Of a stretch of DNA of 64,000 nt, positions 1 through 10,765 are shown piece after piece. Location of the stretch: assembly GCA_963682025.1 (NCBI GenBank), contig OY821519.1:104728480-104792479 (forward strand). The letters are read 5' to 3'. Source of the DNA: Cordilura impudica. Taxonomy: Eukaryota > Arthropoda > Insecta > Diptera > Scathophagidae. The position numbers and the translations under genes are program-made. Each line of letters opens with the position of its first letter. Position 1 is the first letter of the stretch. A model generated the notes under the pieces. The model was not told the DNA's origin, did no database searches, and saw nothing but the letters and a program-made list of their open reading frames with translations.

Positions 1-580
1 TACACTGATATTATATGCAACACAATTGTTCAGTATTCAGTTATAAAATGATGAAAATATAACGAAGACAATTTGTGTTTAAATTCATTATTTATATTTT
101 TATTTTATATTAAAATAATTATATATAAAATTATACGTGTGAGCTTTGTTGAATATATACATAAATCTTCATGTGCGTTGCTATGCTTTTATGTATATAA
201 ATATTTACCTCCATATATGCAAATGGAAATTTTCACATCGTATTCGTACACCGAAAAAACCCACTAAAGGATAGTATGAAATAAAATGTATGAAATTTTT
301 ATTTGGAACTTTGTATGAGCTATAATACTAATTTTTTTAATTTCACAAATAAATGTTTAAATTCTAGAAAAGTAAAAAAAAATCAAGAAAGCATGTCTCT
401 TTTTGAATCATTAGATGTAGCCAATATTAGCATTAAAATAATAAATTGAAATACCGCAACAATTTTTAATTACACTGCCTGACATCCAAAAACCCATATA
501 AAAATCTGAATATATTGAAAAAACCTGTGTTGCTCAGCTGTTCTAGATCAATTCACATTCTCGTGAGGATCACATATTAA
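1..580. other. AT-rich DNA, no gene seen
   Basis: Very AT-rich sequence. A 64-codon open frame at 73-267 has low-complexity, hydrophobic composition and no recognisable motif, so I regard it as chance. I see no repeat shared with the rest of the window before the Helitron start at 581. Confidence 0.6.
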
Positions 581-604
581 TCTATACTAATATTATAAAG
601 AGGT

Positions 605-645
605 AATGTGTGTTTGTTTGTTTGTTTGTTTGTTTGTTTGTTTGT
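605..645. repeat. (GTTT)n microsatellite
   Basis: About ten GTTT/TTTG units just inside the Helitron 5' end. The position is repeated in the copy at 1731 and, on the other strand, in the copy ending at 7182, so the tetranucleotide run is an intrinsic part of the element. Confidence 0.9.
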
Positions 646-750
646 AGGAGGTAATCTCCGTAACTACGCATCTGATCTTCCTGAAATTTTCACAGAGTCT
701 TACTGCGGATATCGGAAGTGCTATAGGCTGTAATTTTTTAAATATTTTTG

Positions 751-1465
751 GTGGGCGTGGCACCTCCCACACAAAGTATATTTTTAATATCATATACATA
801 TATTGAGTACTATGATAGCGAGAGCTTTGCAAATTTGTGTGAGGTCACCTATTGTTAATATTAGTAGCTACGCCGGAAATGGGCGGGATCGGATAAGTGG
901 GCGTGGTACCTCCCATACAAGTAATTGTTCAATATTATATATCTCGAGTAATGTGATAGAGAGAGCTTTTCAAAATTTCCTGATGTCACCTATTATTAAT
1001 GAGAGTAGGCGGACGCAAAATGGGCAGTATCGGACCAATAGGCGTGGCACCTGTCATACAAAGTAAATATAAACTGCCATATATCTGGAGTACTGTAAAA
1101 GTGAGAGTCTTGGGACTTTGTGTGAGCCCATAAGTTATTCATTTGATTAGTTAGGCAAAAAATGGGCGTGATCGCAGCAGTGGGCGTAGCACCGTCCATG
1201 CAAAGTAGATATCCAATATCATATAACTGGTGTACTATAAAAGGGAAAGACTCGACATTTTGCATGAGTCCATCAGATATTAATGTGAGCAGTCCAATAA
1301 AAATTGGGCGGGATGGGATTAGTGGGCGTGGCACCTCCTATGTAAAATATATAAGGCACTACGAAAGCGACAGCATTTTGACAAGTTCATTAGTTATCAA
1401 TGTGATTTGTCGTGGAAAATATATCGCCAAAATCAAAAATCGCCAAAAATCGCCAAAAAAAAAAA
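751..1465 (+). repeat. Tandem array of ~143-bp units inside the Helitron
   Basis: Units open at about 751, 897, 1038, 1180 and 1322 with variants of GTGGGCGTGGCACCTCC. Each continues with a CATACAAAGTA-like block, a TACTATGATAG/TACTGTAAAAG-like block, a TCACCTATTATTAA-like block and ends near GGGCGGGATCGG. Spacing is 141-146 bp. The neighbouring short copy holds only two such units, at about 1880 and 2025. Confidence 0.8.
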
Positions 1466-1730
1466 CAAAAATCTTCAAAATCAAAAATGGGCAAAATCAA
1501 AAATCGCTAAAAAGAAAAATTGCCAAATGATATTCTACGTTCAAGGCCAATAGTTATGTGTTGCCAGATCTAATATGGATAATCCATCTTCTTCTCATGG
1601 GCAGCTATATGTACCTTGCTCCAGGGTAAGAACGCCGAAAAATCTGATAATTGTTGTACCGAATGAAAAAACAAAAAACATTGTATATCAGCATCAGCAA
1701 GCATTGAAATAAAAAAATCTATACGAATAT

Positions 1731-2177
1731 TCTATACTAACATAATAAATAGGTAATATTTGTTTGTTTGTTTGTAGGAGGTAATCTTCGTAACTACTCA
1801 TCTGATCTTCCTGAAATTTTCGCATAGTCTTACTGCGGATATAGGAGTGCTACAGGCTTTAATTTTTTAAATGTTTTTAGTGGGCGTGGCACCTCCCATA
1901 CAAAGTAAATTTTTAATATCATATATATTAAGTACTACGATAGAGAAAGCTTTGCAAATTTGTCTCAGGTCATCTATTATTAACGTGAGTAGTCAGACAA
2001 AAAAATGGGCGGGATTAGACAAATGCGCGTGGCACCCCTACACAAACTTAATATTTAATGTGATATATCTGAATTACTGTATTAGTGAGAGCCTTGGGAC
2101 TTTGCGTGAGCAATTTCATAACGATTCGGAAGGGAGGGAGAGGGCGGGTGTAGCGAAGCACACCGGGTTACATCTAG
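1731..2177 (+). mobile_element. Helitron-like element, complete short copy
   Basis: A 447-bp element with both ends visible. The 5' end is TCTATACTAACATAATAAAT after AATAT. At the 3' end a hairpin GGTGT-AGCGAAGC-ACACC (2147-2164) is followed nine bases later by CTAG (2174-2177) and then T. This is the textbook Helitron arrangement (5' TC, subterminal hairpin, 3' CTRR, inserted between A and T). It holds two of the ~145-bp internal units and no coding sequence, so it would depend on a Rep/helicase supplied elsewhere. Confidence 0.85.
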
Positions 2178-2367
2178 TATTTATATAAAAAGAATGCTCA
2201 TACGATCTGTATTCCAATTAATAAATTTACTATTTTTGTATGGTAAAATCGGGAATTTAATATTTCTCAAATTAACCACTCCCTACCACTCATATGATGG
2301 CAGAGCATTTGATTGCGGAAAATAAATAAAAAGTAAATTAACAAGATGTTTTTTTTTCAATGGTGTA

Positions 2368-3190
2368 TTGTCCGGTAGGGTGGCCCTTCGTTAAATGGAG
2401 GGAAAAAAAGTGTTCAAACTGTCGGTCTCACCCAATAGAAATATGCGAATAGCAAAAAAACTTAAAAATAAAAAGTTTTGGGCCAATCAAAAAACATTTA
2501 GTTGTGGCGCACAGCGATTGAAAATTTCAAGTGCGTTTATATGGGGAAAATATGACTTTTTTCAGATTTTACGAAAATTTCGTTCTACAGTTTAATTTTT
2601 CCGACAAGCTGTTATATAATTCAGGATCAGTATTAAATTAGCCCTTCAAAAGGCTATAAAACTTCAAAATCGAATAAAACCTCGCCAAGAAATAGAAAAT
2701 GCCCCAGACCACTTTTGTGCCAAAAAAAACTAGATCATGAAATTTGATGGCATTTTTTCAACTTTGAGAAATTTATTAAAGCCATCATTCTTTTTTGGTC
2801 TCTATACTTATTAGTAGTCAGATGTGAAGTATTGTTTTATTACAACGTTGTTAACCTATTGGGCATTGAGACCGAATATTGGAAATTTTTTGATAAAATT
2901 TTTAAAACTCCTTTTCAAGTTTAAAAAATTTTCTTAAACAAAATTTAAAAAAATTAATCTATCAGTTTAAGGATTTATGAAATACATTTTGCAACAAGTT
3001 TTTTGACAAGGATTTTATTTTTACGGATTTCGAGAAAAATTGGATTTTTGTGAAATATTCTATAAATGTACTCTTTCTAAATATTTTATATAAAAATTCA
3101 TCACTTTTCTACTTTTAAATGTCATATTTTATCTTAATAGCCTAGGGTTTTGGAAAAAAATAATATGATTCCATTAACCCTTTTGGAATT
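2368..3190 (+). repeat. Left arm of foldback copy 1
   Basis: Reverse complement of 3566-4413, with scattered substitutions and small indels. The inner edge is near TTCCATTAACCCTTTTGG; the matching edge opposite is AAAAGGGTTAATGGAGTC. Confidence 0.8.
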
Positions 3191-3565
3191 CGCGAGCAAT
3201 AAGCAGATAATTGCACCAGAGATATATCACAATGGATAATTTTGACCTCAGGAGCACTGAAGGGTTAAATAAATAAAAATTAACCAAATTATTTTTCTTA
3301 AATTCTAAATAGTGGTATCAACGAGTTTAATAGAAATACTCGTTTTAGGTCATTTTTATTTTAAAATATCTTAAAATCCAAAGCTGGCCTTGGCAAATAA
3401 TGGGTTAGCGTTCTCGGATTTATCCCAAATTTTTGGAACGAAAATTCTACACATTTGGTTATTATATTTTAAGTGTCGCATCTAAAAATTGGACAGCACT
3501 TACAAAATATTTGAATTTTTTGGTTAAATTGCCTTTTATTAGCTTGGGGTCATATGTGACCCCAA

Positions 3566-4413
3566 TTACAAAAGGGTTAATGGAGTCATATTATTTTTTT
3601 CCGAAACGCTAGGCTATTAAGATAAAATATAATATTTAAAAGTAGAAAAGTGATGAATTTTTGATACAAAGTATTTAGAAAGAGTACATTTACAGAATAT
3701 TTCACAAAAATCCAATTTTTCTCGAAATCCGTAAAAATAAAATCCTTGTCAAAAAAATTCTGGCGGAGGGATTTACTTAAAAATGCGCACAGTTAATCTG
3801 CATCATATATTTAATAAAACCTTAGGGTGATAGGTTCAGTTTTTTAAATTTTGTTTAAGAAAATTTTTTCAAACTTGAAAAAGGAGTTTTACAAATTTTA
3901 TCAAAAAAATCCAATTTTCGGTCTCAATGCGCAATAGGTTAACAACGTGGTAATAAAACACTAATTCATATCTGACTACTGATAAGTATAGAGACCAAAA
4001 AAGAATGATGGCTTTAATCAATTTCTCAAAGTTGAAAAAAATGCCATCAAATTTCTTGACCTAGTTTTTTTTTGGCACAAAAATGGTCTGGGGCGTTTGC
4101 TATTTCATGGCGAGGTTTTATTCGATTTTGAAGTTTTATAGCCTTTTGAAGGGCAATTTAATACTGATCCTGAATTATATAACAGCTTGTCGGAAGAATG
4201 AAACTATAGAACGAAATTTTCGTAAAATCTGTAAAAAGTCATATTTTCCCCATATAAACGCACTTGAAATTTTCAATCGCTGTGCGCCACAACTAAATGT
4301 TTTTTGATTGGCCCAAGACTTTTTATTTTTAAGTTTTTCTGCTATTCGCATATTTGAAGGGGGTGAGACCGACAGTTTGAACACTTTTTTATTAAGGGCC
4401 AGCCTAATGGTCC
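3566..4413 (-). repeat. Right arm of foldback copy 1
   Basis: Reverse complement of the left arm at 2368-3190. It contains an unpaired insertion relative to the left arm around 3762-3830 (GGAGGGATTTACTTAAAAAT region), which is present in both arms of foldback copy 2, so the left arm of copy 1 probably lost it. Confidence 0.75.
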
Positions 4414-4955
4414 GGTTTCTGGAATTTCAGTCTTCGTCAGCGATTTATTGATCATTGTGATATATGTTATGTTATAATTGAATATATTGTTTCTGTATGA
4501 AATTTTTCTACTTAGAGCGGCCGTAAGGTTTGAGCCTGAACTCCACATGCGCTCGTACTTGCACTTTTTGGTCATCACTTTAGCACACTCACCTTAAGGT
4601 AGGCCAACGAGAAGCGTGGTTAAGAATCAGTTTTAATGCCATACAGCTTTTACTTTGTATTAATTTCAGAAGATAAAACTCTGTCCAAACAAAAAATCGT
4701 TATTTTTGAATTTTTTTAATATTTTTGCATTTATACTTCTAATTTCCACTTTTCTAAGTTTCGTAAGAGATGCCATATGTGATATACATACTACATAGTA
4801 CACTTTTTACATATATTTGAGATGACGCCTTGAAGCGAAAATTTTTGTATGTTAAATATGAAGTCATTTTTCAGTCATATTGGAATTAATACTGTTATTA
4901 ATATGCAAATTTTTAGTTTTGCCTCATGTTTTGTTTTAGTTCTAAAAATTAATTT
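4414..4955. other. Intergenic; fragment shared with 62580-62640
   Basis: No coding sequence recognised. The stretch at about 4860-4915 (GTCATTTTTCAGTCATATTG then AATTAAT...ATTAATATGCAA) is closely similar to 62585-62635, suggesting a further unnamed dispersed repeat. Confidence 0.4.
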
Positions 4956-4956
4956 T

Positions 4957-5770
4957 TATACCATATACCACTATGTGGTTTGGGTACAATGACTTTGTAC
5001 CAAAAATATTTGCACTAGACCCAATTTTTAGTACACCGATCGACTAAGAATCACTTTTTTAGTCGTTTTAGCTATGTCCGTCGATCTGCCCATCTGTCCG
5101 TATATCTGTCTGGCCGTCTGTGTGTCCATGTAAAACTTGTAATCACACAACAGGTACTAAATATGAATATATTTTTATGAAATTTGGTATATAAGCCCCC
5201 ATCGACCACAGGATGAACACTGTTGAAATTGTTGAAATTCGACCCATGTTCAGACCTAGTCCCGATACAAATGGCCAATATGAAATCGACTTAAATTGCC
5301 ATAAGATCCAAATTATCATACAGATCTCGGTGAAATTGGGTTTGTGTGTGTTTATTTCATCCATTCATCTGTTATCCCAAAATAGACTCTATATGATGAC
5401 ACTTATTTGTCATAGCCCCCATATAAAGTTGCTTCCCGATTTTCACTCCAATCTATCAAAAAACAAAAATATTGCAGAGATTTATCTCAAATTTGATTTG
5501 TATATTTTTTTCAAAATATAAGCGACTTTACCAAATATAGTGAGGATCGCTCCATTTCTCGACCTAGTCTCTATGTAAATGTAGCTTCCGATATGAATTT
5601 TTTCATAACTGCAGCCAAAAAAAAATAAAAAATTAATAACAATGCCACTAAATTTGGTTTATGCTTATTTTCTATTTTCAATTAGTTTGACCGAAGACTA
5701 AGGGTCTGTAAATCATGGTATGGGGTATCGTATAGGCGATCTGGACGGACAATAACTTTCTCACTTGTTT
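4957..5770 (+). mobile_element. DINE-1-like (Helentron-associated) element, copy D1
   Basis: Starts with ATACCATATACCACTATGTGG and has a GTCY-type core ('gtccgtcgatctgcccatctgtccg'). Near the 3' end it has the partner subterminal repeat GGTATGGGGTATCGTATAG, then a degenerate hairpin and TTTCTCACTTGTTTT. This order (subterminal inverted repeats, GTCY microsatellite core, 3' hairpin, insertion next to T) matches the DINE-1/HINE architecture. It is the most diverged of the long copies. Confidence 0.75.
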
Positions 5771-6110
5771 TATTTAAAACTGATCCACTTCGTTCAATGA
5801 AGGACATATGGTGCATGTCAAAACGTATACACAGTTTCACTAAAATGTTTTTTCATTTGCACTTCCTTTCGAATTTATGGACATATTCCATAAAATTTAA
5901 TTTAAGTTTTATATAGCACTTTTGAATACTCTCGAAATCTTTATATCAAATTTAAGGATTTGGCAACTCTGCTTGTAACGTTTCCAAATGCAAAAAGTTC
6001 TTGCAGTGAGAGTAAATATTTTTTTTTTTATATTAAACCAATATAAATATGGACAAAACGATTAAAATATTTATATATGTGCAATTTGTTTTTGCGATCC
6101 GTTGGAGTAC
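5771..6110. other. Intergenic, no feature seen
   Basis: AT-rich sequence between DINE copy D1 and the candidate coding fragment at 6381. A short minus-strand frame at 6112-6318 (68 codons, Lys-rich) is of doubtful meaning. Confidence 0.4.
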
Positions 6111-6380
6111 ATTACATTTCTTGGCTAATAAACCGTATGCCTAAAAACGGCTGCTGTGTCCTTATTTGGTGTTTGCAAGTTTTCTTTTTTGGTTGTTCTT
6201 CGTCCCAACCGGCATTTGTTTGACTGATTGCTGATAATTTCTTTAATCTGGTGGCTTTTTTTAGCTTCTGCCTAAACGTAGGCAATAAGCAATAAACATT
6301 CAAGAGAGTTGGCACCAAAACAGTTGATTATTAACCAAAACAAAATCAAAATACTCAAAACAACACAAACAAATAAATGC

Positions 6381-6644
6381 AATACAATATGGAAAATAAC
6401 CGTAAGCCTGCCTCTGATGCTTTTTCATTGAACAAACCATGCAGCCTGCTTGATGAAAAATTTGAAGATGTTGCTAAAAAAGATGTGTTTTCGATAAAAA
6501 CAAAGACACAGATGAGATAAGAGTGGAAAATGTGGTATTCAGAAATGAAATAGAAATGCTTTGTTCGCGTATTGAACACATTTATCGTAGATCCCGCTCC
6601 CCAAACACTGCTTTAAGTGACCTTCTTAGTGCTAAGGCAACATA
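6381..6644 (+). pseudogene. Small coding-like region with one frameshift, unidentified
   Basis: From the ATG at 6381 a frame reads MENNRKPASDAFSLNK and continues acidic and charged to about 6490, then hits a stop. Shifting one base near 6488 gives a continuous reading (KNKDTDEIRVENVVFRNEIE ... SDLLSAKAT) to a TAA at 6644. Both halves are rich in charged residues and read like real protein (about 87 residues in total), which is unusual in this AT-rich DNA. I do not recognise the family. It may be a decayed gene, a retrocopy or a fragment of a transposon gene. It ends about 25 bp before a Helitron copy. Confidence 0.35.
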
Positions 6645-6669
6645 AGTTAAATTGCATTTTATTAATTTA

Positions 6670-7182
6670 CTAGCAGTAACCCGATGCGCTTCGCTACACA
6701 CCCCATAACGAAATAAAAAGCAGGGAATACGTTTTGTGGAAAACTATTTTTTGTATAGGAGTTGCCACGCCCATTAGTCTGATCCCGCCCATTTTTTGGG
6801 CACCTACTCACATTAATAACTTATGAACTCAAGCAAAGTCGCAAGACTTTCACTATTATAGTACTCCAACAAAATTTGGCGTGAAAAGGGGCGTGAAAGG
6901 GGGCGTGGCGTAAGAAATGTTTACTTCTACCTCGCATGGAGTATAATGTGTACCCAATTTGAAGTAAATCTGTTAAAAACTATATGGGAGCAATTACATA
7001 ATTTTAAAAAAGTGGGCGTAAAAGTGGGCGTGGTTGAAAAAAGGTACCCTATTAATCATGCCAGAGTCCCCGTTAAACGCTGCGAAAATTTCAGGAAGAT
7101 CGGTCCAGAGGTTTGGTCTCCTATAAGGTGCAAACAAACAAACAAATAAACAAACACACATTCCATTTTATATATATATAGA
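6670..7182 (-). mobile_element. Helitron-like element, minus-strand copy
   Basis: Read on the minus strand it starts TCTATATATATATAAAATGG (7182) with a GTTT-type run and ends with a hairpin region containing TGTAGCGAAGC, a GGGTTACTG block and CTAG (6670-6673). The inner part carries the same GGGCGTGGC and GGGCGGGATC blocks as the copies at 581 and 1731. It is 513 bp and non-coding. Confidence 0.8.
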
Positions 7183-7659
7183 TGAACTAACAAGTAAGTA
7201 ACTGCACATGCATTGCCATCTAAGGGTACTTTAATGTTTACATAGGAAATGTACTTCCAAGACAAAAATGGTCTAGCTGCGAAAGATATATTAAAGGGAG
7301 GCACGATCTTTATAAAAAAGGATTATCCAAAAATGAACACAAAAAAAAATTTTAATTTTAATGTGTACATAGAAGTGAGACCTGGTGAATTTTGCACTTT
7401 TGTGAACATCAAAAAATTCACTTGGATGTTTTGAAAATTTTTTACCTATTCTAACGAGGATCCTGATTATTTAAAAAAGCTGCTGAGACAAGCAAGTTTC
7501 GCCGGGAATGTAATTGTGAAAGTCAGTATAGCTGCCAATGCGAGTAACAAGATCTGTAAAATTAATAGGCAATATAATATTAATAACTGATTTTGTCAAG
7601 TATACCTCACTTGAAATGTTTTTCATTTTAACCGTCCACCAGATTTACAGATTTGCACC

Positions 7660-7900
7660 ATCTGCAACATTTTTTTGAAGTAATGCTCATTTAAAGTTGC
7701 GACTAACACATACATAAACCACATACTGCGCGCATGTTTATTTTATTTTATAAATATCAAAAGCCCTGTGTTGAATTGTCAATTGGCTAAAATTGATTAG
7801 CATAACTTTAGGCTCCTGCAAAACTATTTATTAAAGGAAAAAATAAAATTTCCTAGAATCTTCACTCGAATTTCTAGGCCTGGACCTGTTCTTATCTAAT
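7660..7900 (+). mobile_element. Second Helitron-like family (H2), fragment
   Basis: Shares blocks with 57350-57723: TAATGCTCATTTAAAGTTGC near the start, AAAAGCCCTGTGTTGAATTG in the middle and TCCTAGAATCTTCACTCGAA near the end. In better copies the end is a CTCGAA/TTCGAG hairpin followed by CTAG. Here the final hairpin is degraded (CTCGAATTTCTAGGCCTG). Confidence 0.55.
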
Positions 7901-8256
7901 TTCTCACAAAATTATTATTTAAACTGGATTGACTCTAAGAAAATGCATAACGGTGGACAACATATCACAGTTTAGAAGCAATGGAAAATACTCTTTATTT
8001 TATTGGTACATGTCATATTTAAAATGGATTTAGAACTACATTTTCAACAACCACCAATTAACCCTTCTCCACGTTAAAATATATTAAATGGGGATGGCAT
8101 TAATCTTGGCTCTCTTGTCAATTATTTGGAATCCTGCTTTAATTAGAGAAAATTGGAATTGAATGAATTTGCTTAGTTCCTTTTTATAATCTGAATTATA
8201 TATATTACAGATATTTGTTACTAGTAATTTTGTTTAACATGTATTAAATATGTATA
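7901..8256. other. Intergenic, no feature seen
   Basis: AT-rich DNA between the H2 fragment and the element starting at 8257. No motif or repeat recognised. Confidence 0.5.
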
Positions 8257-8257
8257 C

Positions 8258-8275
8258 GGGTCAATTTCAAAAAAA
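8258..8275 (+). repeat. Left terminal inverted repeat of element E
   Basis: GGGTCAATTTCAAAAAAA, the reverse complement of 10747-10764. It continues into a longer A run. Confidence 0.75.
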
Positions 8276-9050
8276 AAAAAACATACACAACAATTTTTTT
8301 TTGCATATTTTTAAAGTTTTTTCAATTCGCCTGTCAGAGTGGCCAATTTATGTCGAAATTGATGAAGAAGCCGGTGGTACTTTTAGGCTCTCAAAAAAAT
8401 CAATATTTTTTGATCTTTTTTAGCTTTTCTATGATTTCTATCTTGAGCGTCACACACCAAATATGTATAAAAAATCGCTAAAAATGCTAAAATATTTGAA
8501 ATTCTAGCTTACTACGATGTTCTTTTGTTTCTCAAGATTGACTTTTGCGAAAATCACCTTTTCGATTATAAACACAAAATCACGATTCACCTTGATTTTT
8601 CATTTTTTTTTTAAAGTGACTAGTTACTTTAAAATTTTAAGATGAAAATATGTAAATTTTTGTTAAGAAAAGACTTCAACTTAGAGGTTACTTGCAAAAT
8701 AATAGGCTCGTAACTATGTATTTAAAAAAATATGCAATTATAAGCGTTTTAAGGGAAAAAAACTAAGTGTGACGCTCAAGATATTTTGTGACGATCAAGA
8801 GATTTTATTGCAGGTAAACAAGAAATAATGCCAAATTTAAACTTTATCGAAAAAAATTTATTCTTTTACAAAAAGTAAATAAAAACAAACAAAAATTCTT
8901 CAAAAAACAAAAATTTTCATGCAAAAATAAACATGTATATATTCCTTGATGTCTTTAACAAAAATGGAAAAAAGGAAGTAATTCTTGAAGGAACTTATAC
9001 ACATATGTAAATATTTGATGACGCAAAACAATAACTTAACTTAATTTAAT

Positions 9051-9510
9051 TTATAAATTTCCATTCGAATTCTTATTCTGAATCTGTATAAACTTCATGA
9101 AACGACCAGCGGCTTTGTTTTTTTCATTCTCATTCATTTTTACTACTTTCGAATTAAGTTTGTGGCAGTTGCATAAATTTCCGGTCCCCCAGAGGTTTAA
9201 GTTGCAAAAGCATGAGAGAGATCTGTAAATCAATTCACCTCTGGATTTTTTAATTATTTGGTGAATATCTCTCGTGCCTTTAACTGTCTTTAAATTTGTG
9301 GGCAATGTTTCGTTGATGCTGAAAATTTGATTTGGACTTACGTAAAACAATTTCACATCAATTTTGCCTAAAAGCGAGTGGTACAATTCTTCTGCTTCTA
9401 CTATGTCTGCTCCGTGAGCAACAAGCGAATCTGCTGTTCGCTTCACGACAGCACCTACTCCATCTGCTGCACCTTTTCCATGTGATTTCTCAAAAAATGA
9501 CCATGTTGCG
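9051..9510 (-). pseudogene. Transposase-like gene of element E, C-terminal part
   Basis: A minus-strand open frame reading from about 9510 to a stop at 9051. Its first part contains ATWSFFEKSHGKGAADGVGA followed by KRTADSLVAHGADI and a Tyr/Leu-rich segment. This SHGKGxADGxG...KR signature is, from memory, typical of uncharacterised insect proteins found in many copies per genome and so probably transposon-encoded. The tail is Lys/Asn-rich. Upstream (9511-9560) the frame is lost in a poly-T tract and the long central domain expected between the Lys-rich N-terminus and this motif is missing, implying an internal deletion. No catalytic residues can be assigned. Confidence 0.5.
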
Positions 9511-9560
9511 CATGTAAATTTTTTGTCAAATATTCGATTGCAGAAAAAAAAAATTTCTGC

Positions 9561-9950
9561 TTATACTGTGAAGATAGCCCATCCGATTTCGAACACTAAA
9601 GTAGTGTTTTGCGGTAATCCATGGGGTTGAGTAATTGTACTACTTAAAGTATCGGTCATTTGACGTTTGGCAGCTTTTTTTAACTTCGTCGCACGTACAT
9701 ATTCTCTATTTTTAGCTCGCTCACGCTGAAGCATTTTGTTCGGCATGTCCCCTCTTTTCATCCGTTTCTCGTTGCTATTCAAAAACGGAATCAGTCAGTA
9801 ACAATAAAAATTTAACTCAAACATGTCACGATTATACCTTTCTTTCTTCTTTCTTTTATATTCGTCATTACGCGCTTTATCGTGCTTTATTTTCTCTCGA
9901 TATCTCCGTGCTCTTTCATGCGCCGTTAATTTTGTTGTTTTACTCTTGAA
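9561..9950 (-). pseudogene. Transposase-like gene of element E, Lys/Arg-rich N-terminal exons
   Basis: Two exons read in phase on the minus strand. Exon A (about 9950-9838) encodes a basic helical segment, KLTAHERARRYREKIKHDKA and onward to KKKE. A 61-bp intron follows (GTATAA at 9837 to TAG at 9777). Exon B (about 9776-9561) continues NEKRMKRGDMPNKMLQRERA and ends at a stop. The basic repeats resemble the N-terminus of the same multi-copy insect family as 9051-9510. A splice-like AG just before 9950 suggests further 5' exons. Codons stay in phase across the intron, supporting a real ancestral gene. Confidence 0.5.
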
Positions 9951-10746
9951 AATTAAAAAATAAAATCAAAATTAAGCATTTTAAGCTACGAAGCAATATA
10001 TATCAAAAGTGATGCTCATGAAATTTTTGCCTATTTTGGTTTTTTTCGCAGGCAATTTATTTCTCAAATTCACAAATTATAAAAAAATGAGTTGAAACCA
10101 TGTAAACAATGATTGTCAACTTCAATTTTTTACATTTATTATATTCACTTTTAAAAAAATTAGCGTGACGCTCATGAAATTTTATCGCGCCCTTACCATG
10201 GTGTTCACAAAAACTAAGCAAATGCACACTTTTTTTAATAGATTTTTTTTTTCGCTTCTTCACTTTTGTAATAATTAAACTTTGTACTTTCTCTACGTTA
10301 TTTACTTTATTTAAATGCAAATTGAAAACTAGTAATATTACTTGAATTATAAAAAAGTGACGCTCAATGCAAATTGTGGGGACAACCTTTCTTTGCAATG
10401 CCAAATTCGCACTAATTAAGTTTTGACGACTATAACAAATCAAAGCACAAGAAAGAAACGCAATAATTCGAAAACTGTTATAAAATGTTACATATTTACT
10501 TTTTTCTTAATTTAATTTTATTTTGTTTACTAAAAATTTGAACGGGGGACACATGCTTTTGTATGGAAGAAGTCAGAGGGAGAAACAAAACACCATTCTT
10601 AATAAACAAAAAAACAAACATACAAATTTGAGAATTACGTTTTTTTGTTACATATTCAACGCTGATCATTCTCACATTTTTGTTTTTTTTTGTTTTTTTT
10701 TTTTGCCTAAAATAGTAGTGTAAAGTGCGGGGACACAAAAGATGCG

Positions 10747-10764
10747 TTTTTTTGAAATTGACCC
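10747..10764 (-). repeat. Right terminal inverted repeat of element E
   Basis: TTTTTTTGAAATTGACCC, the reverse complement of the left end. Immediately internal is a 'gtgtaaagtgcggggacaca' stretch not obviously repeated on the left. Confidence 0.75.
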
Positions 10765-10765
10765 A

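Larger units (their letters stand above)
581..1530 (+). mobile_element. Helitron-like element, long copy, 3' end not found
   Basis: Begins at an A|T site with the Helitron-type 5' end TCTATACTAATATTATAAAG, then a GTTT microsatellite and a block ending in TTACTGCGGATAT. The same start recurs at 1731. The body is an array of about five units of roughly 143 bp, each opening with GTGGGCGTGG(C/T)ACCTCC. No 3' hairpin plus CTAG is visible before about 1540, where the sequence becomes a degenerate 'cgccaaaaatc' stretch, so this copy looks truncated or recombined at its 3' end. No coding capacity: non-autonomous. Confidence 0.75.
2368..4413. mobile_element. Foldback element, copy 1 (~2 kb)
   Basis: A long inverted repeat: the left arm (about 2368-3190) and right arm (about 3566-4413) are reverse complements along most of their length. 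For example, the segment near GTTCAAACTGTCGGTCTCAC at 2411 is mirrored at the right end near 4370. A centre of about 370 bp (3190-3566) separates the arms. The tips pair as CCGG...TAG(G)GTGGCCCTT with AAGGGCCAGCCTAATGGTCCGG. A diverged relative with the same centre lies at 24890-26945. No transposase is visible; ORFs inside are mirror-image shadows. Confidence 0.8.
8257..10765 (-). mobile_element. Unclassified DNA transposon 'E', internally deleted
   Basis: The two ends are inverted copies: GGGTCAATTTCAAAAAAA at 8258 and TTTTTTTGAAATTGACCC ending at 10764. The flanks are TATA (ending 8256) on the left and TATA after one unmatched base on the right, a possible 4-bp target duplication. Inside are six copies of a GTGACGCTCA-like decamer (8444 inverted; 8769, 8788, 10009, 10165 and 10357 direct) and a decayed minus-strand gene (9051-9950). 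A short TIR plus repeated subterminal motifs fits a cut-and-paste element, the decamers being candidate transposase-binding sites. The superfamily cannot be named from sequence alone. The gene lacks its middle, so this copy is non-autonomous. Confidence 0.65.

Noticed and set aside
751..1465. 143-bp units as a CRISPR-like or rDNA spacer array
   Set aside because: Units are adjacent and diverged, lie within Helitron ends, and recur in other Helitron copies.
4175..4384. Minus-strand ORF in foldback copy 1 and its mirror at 2395-2595
   Set aside because: They are the same sequence in the two inverted arms; the translation has no known motif and arises from the palindrome.
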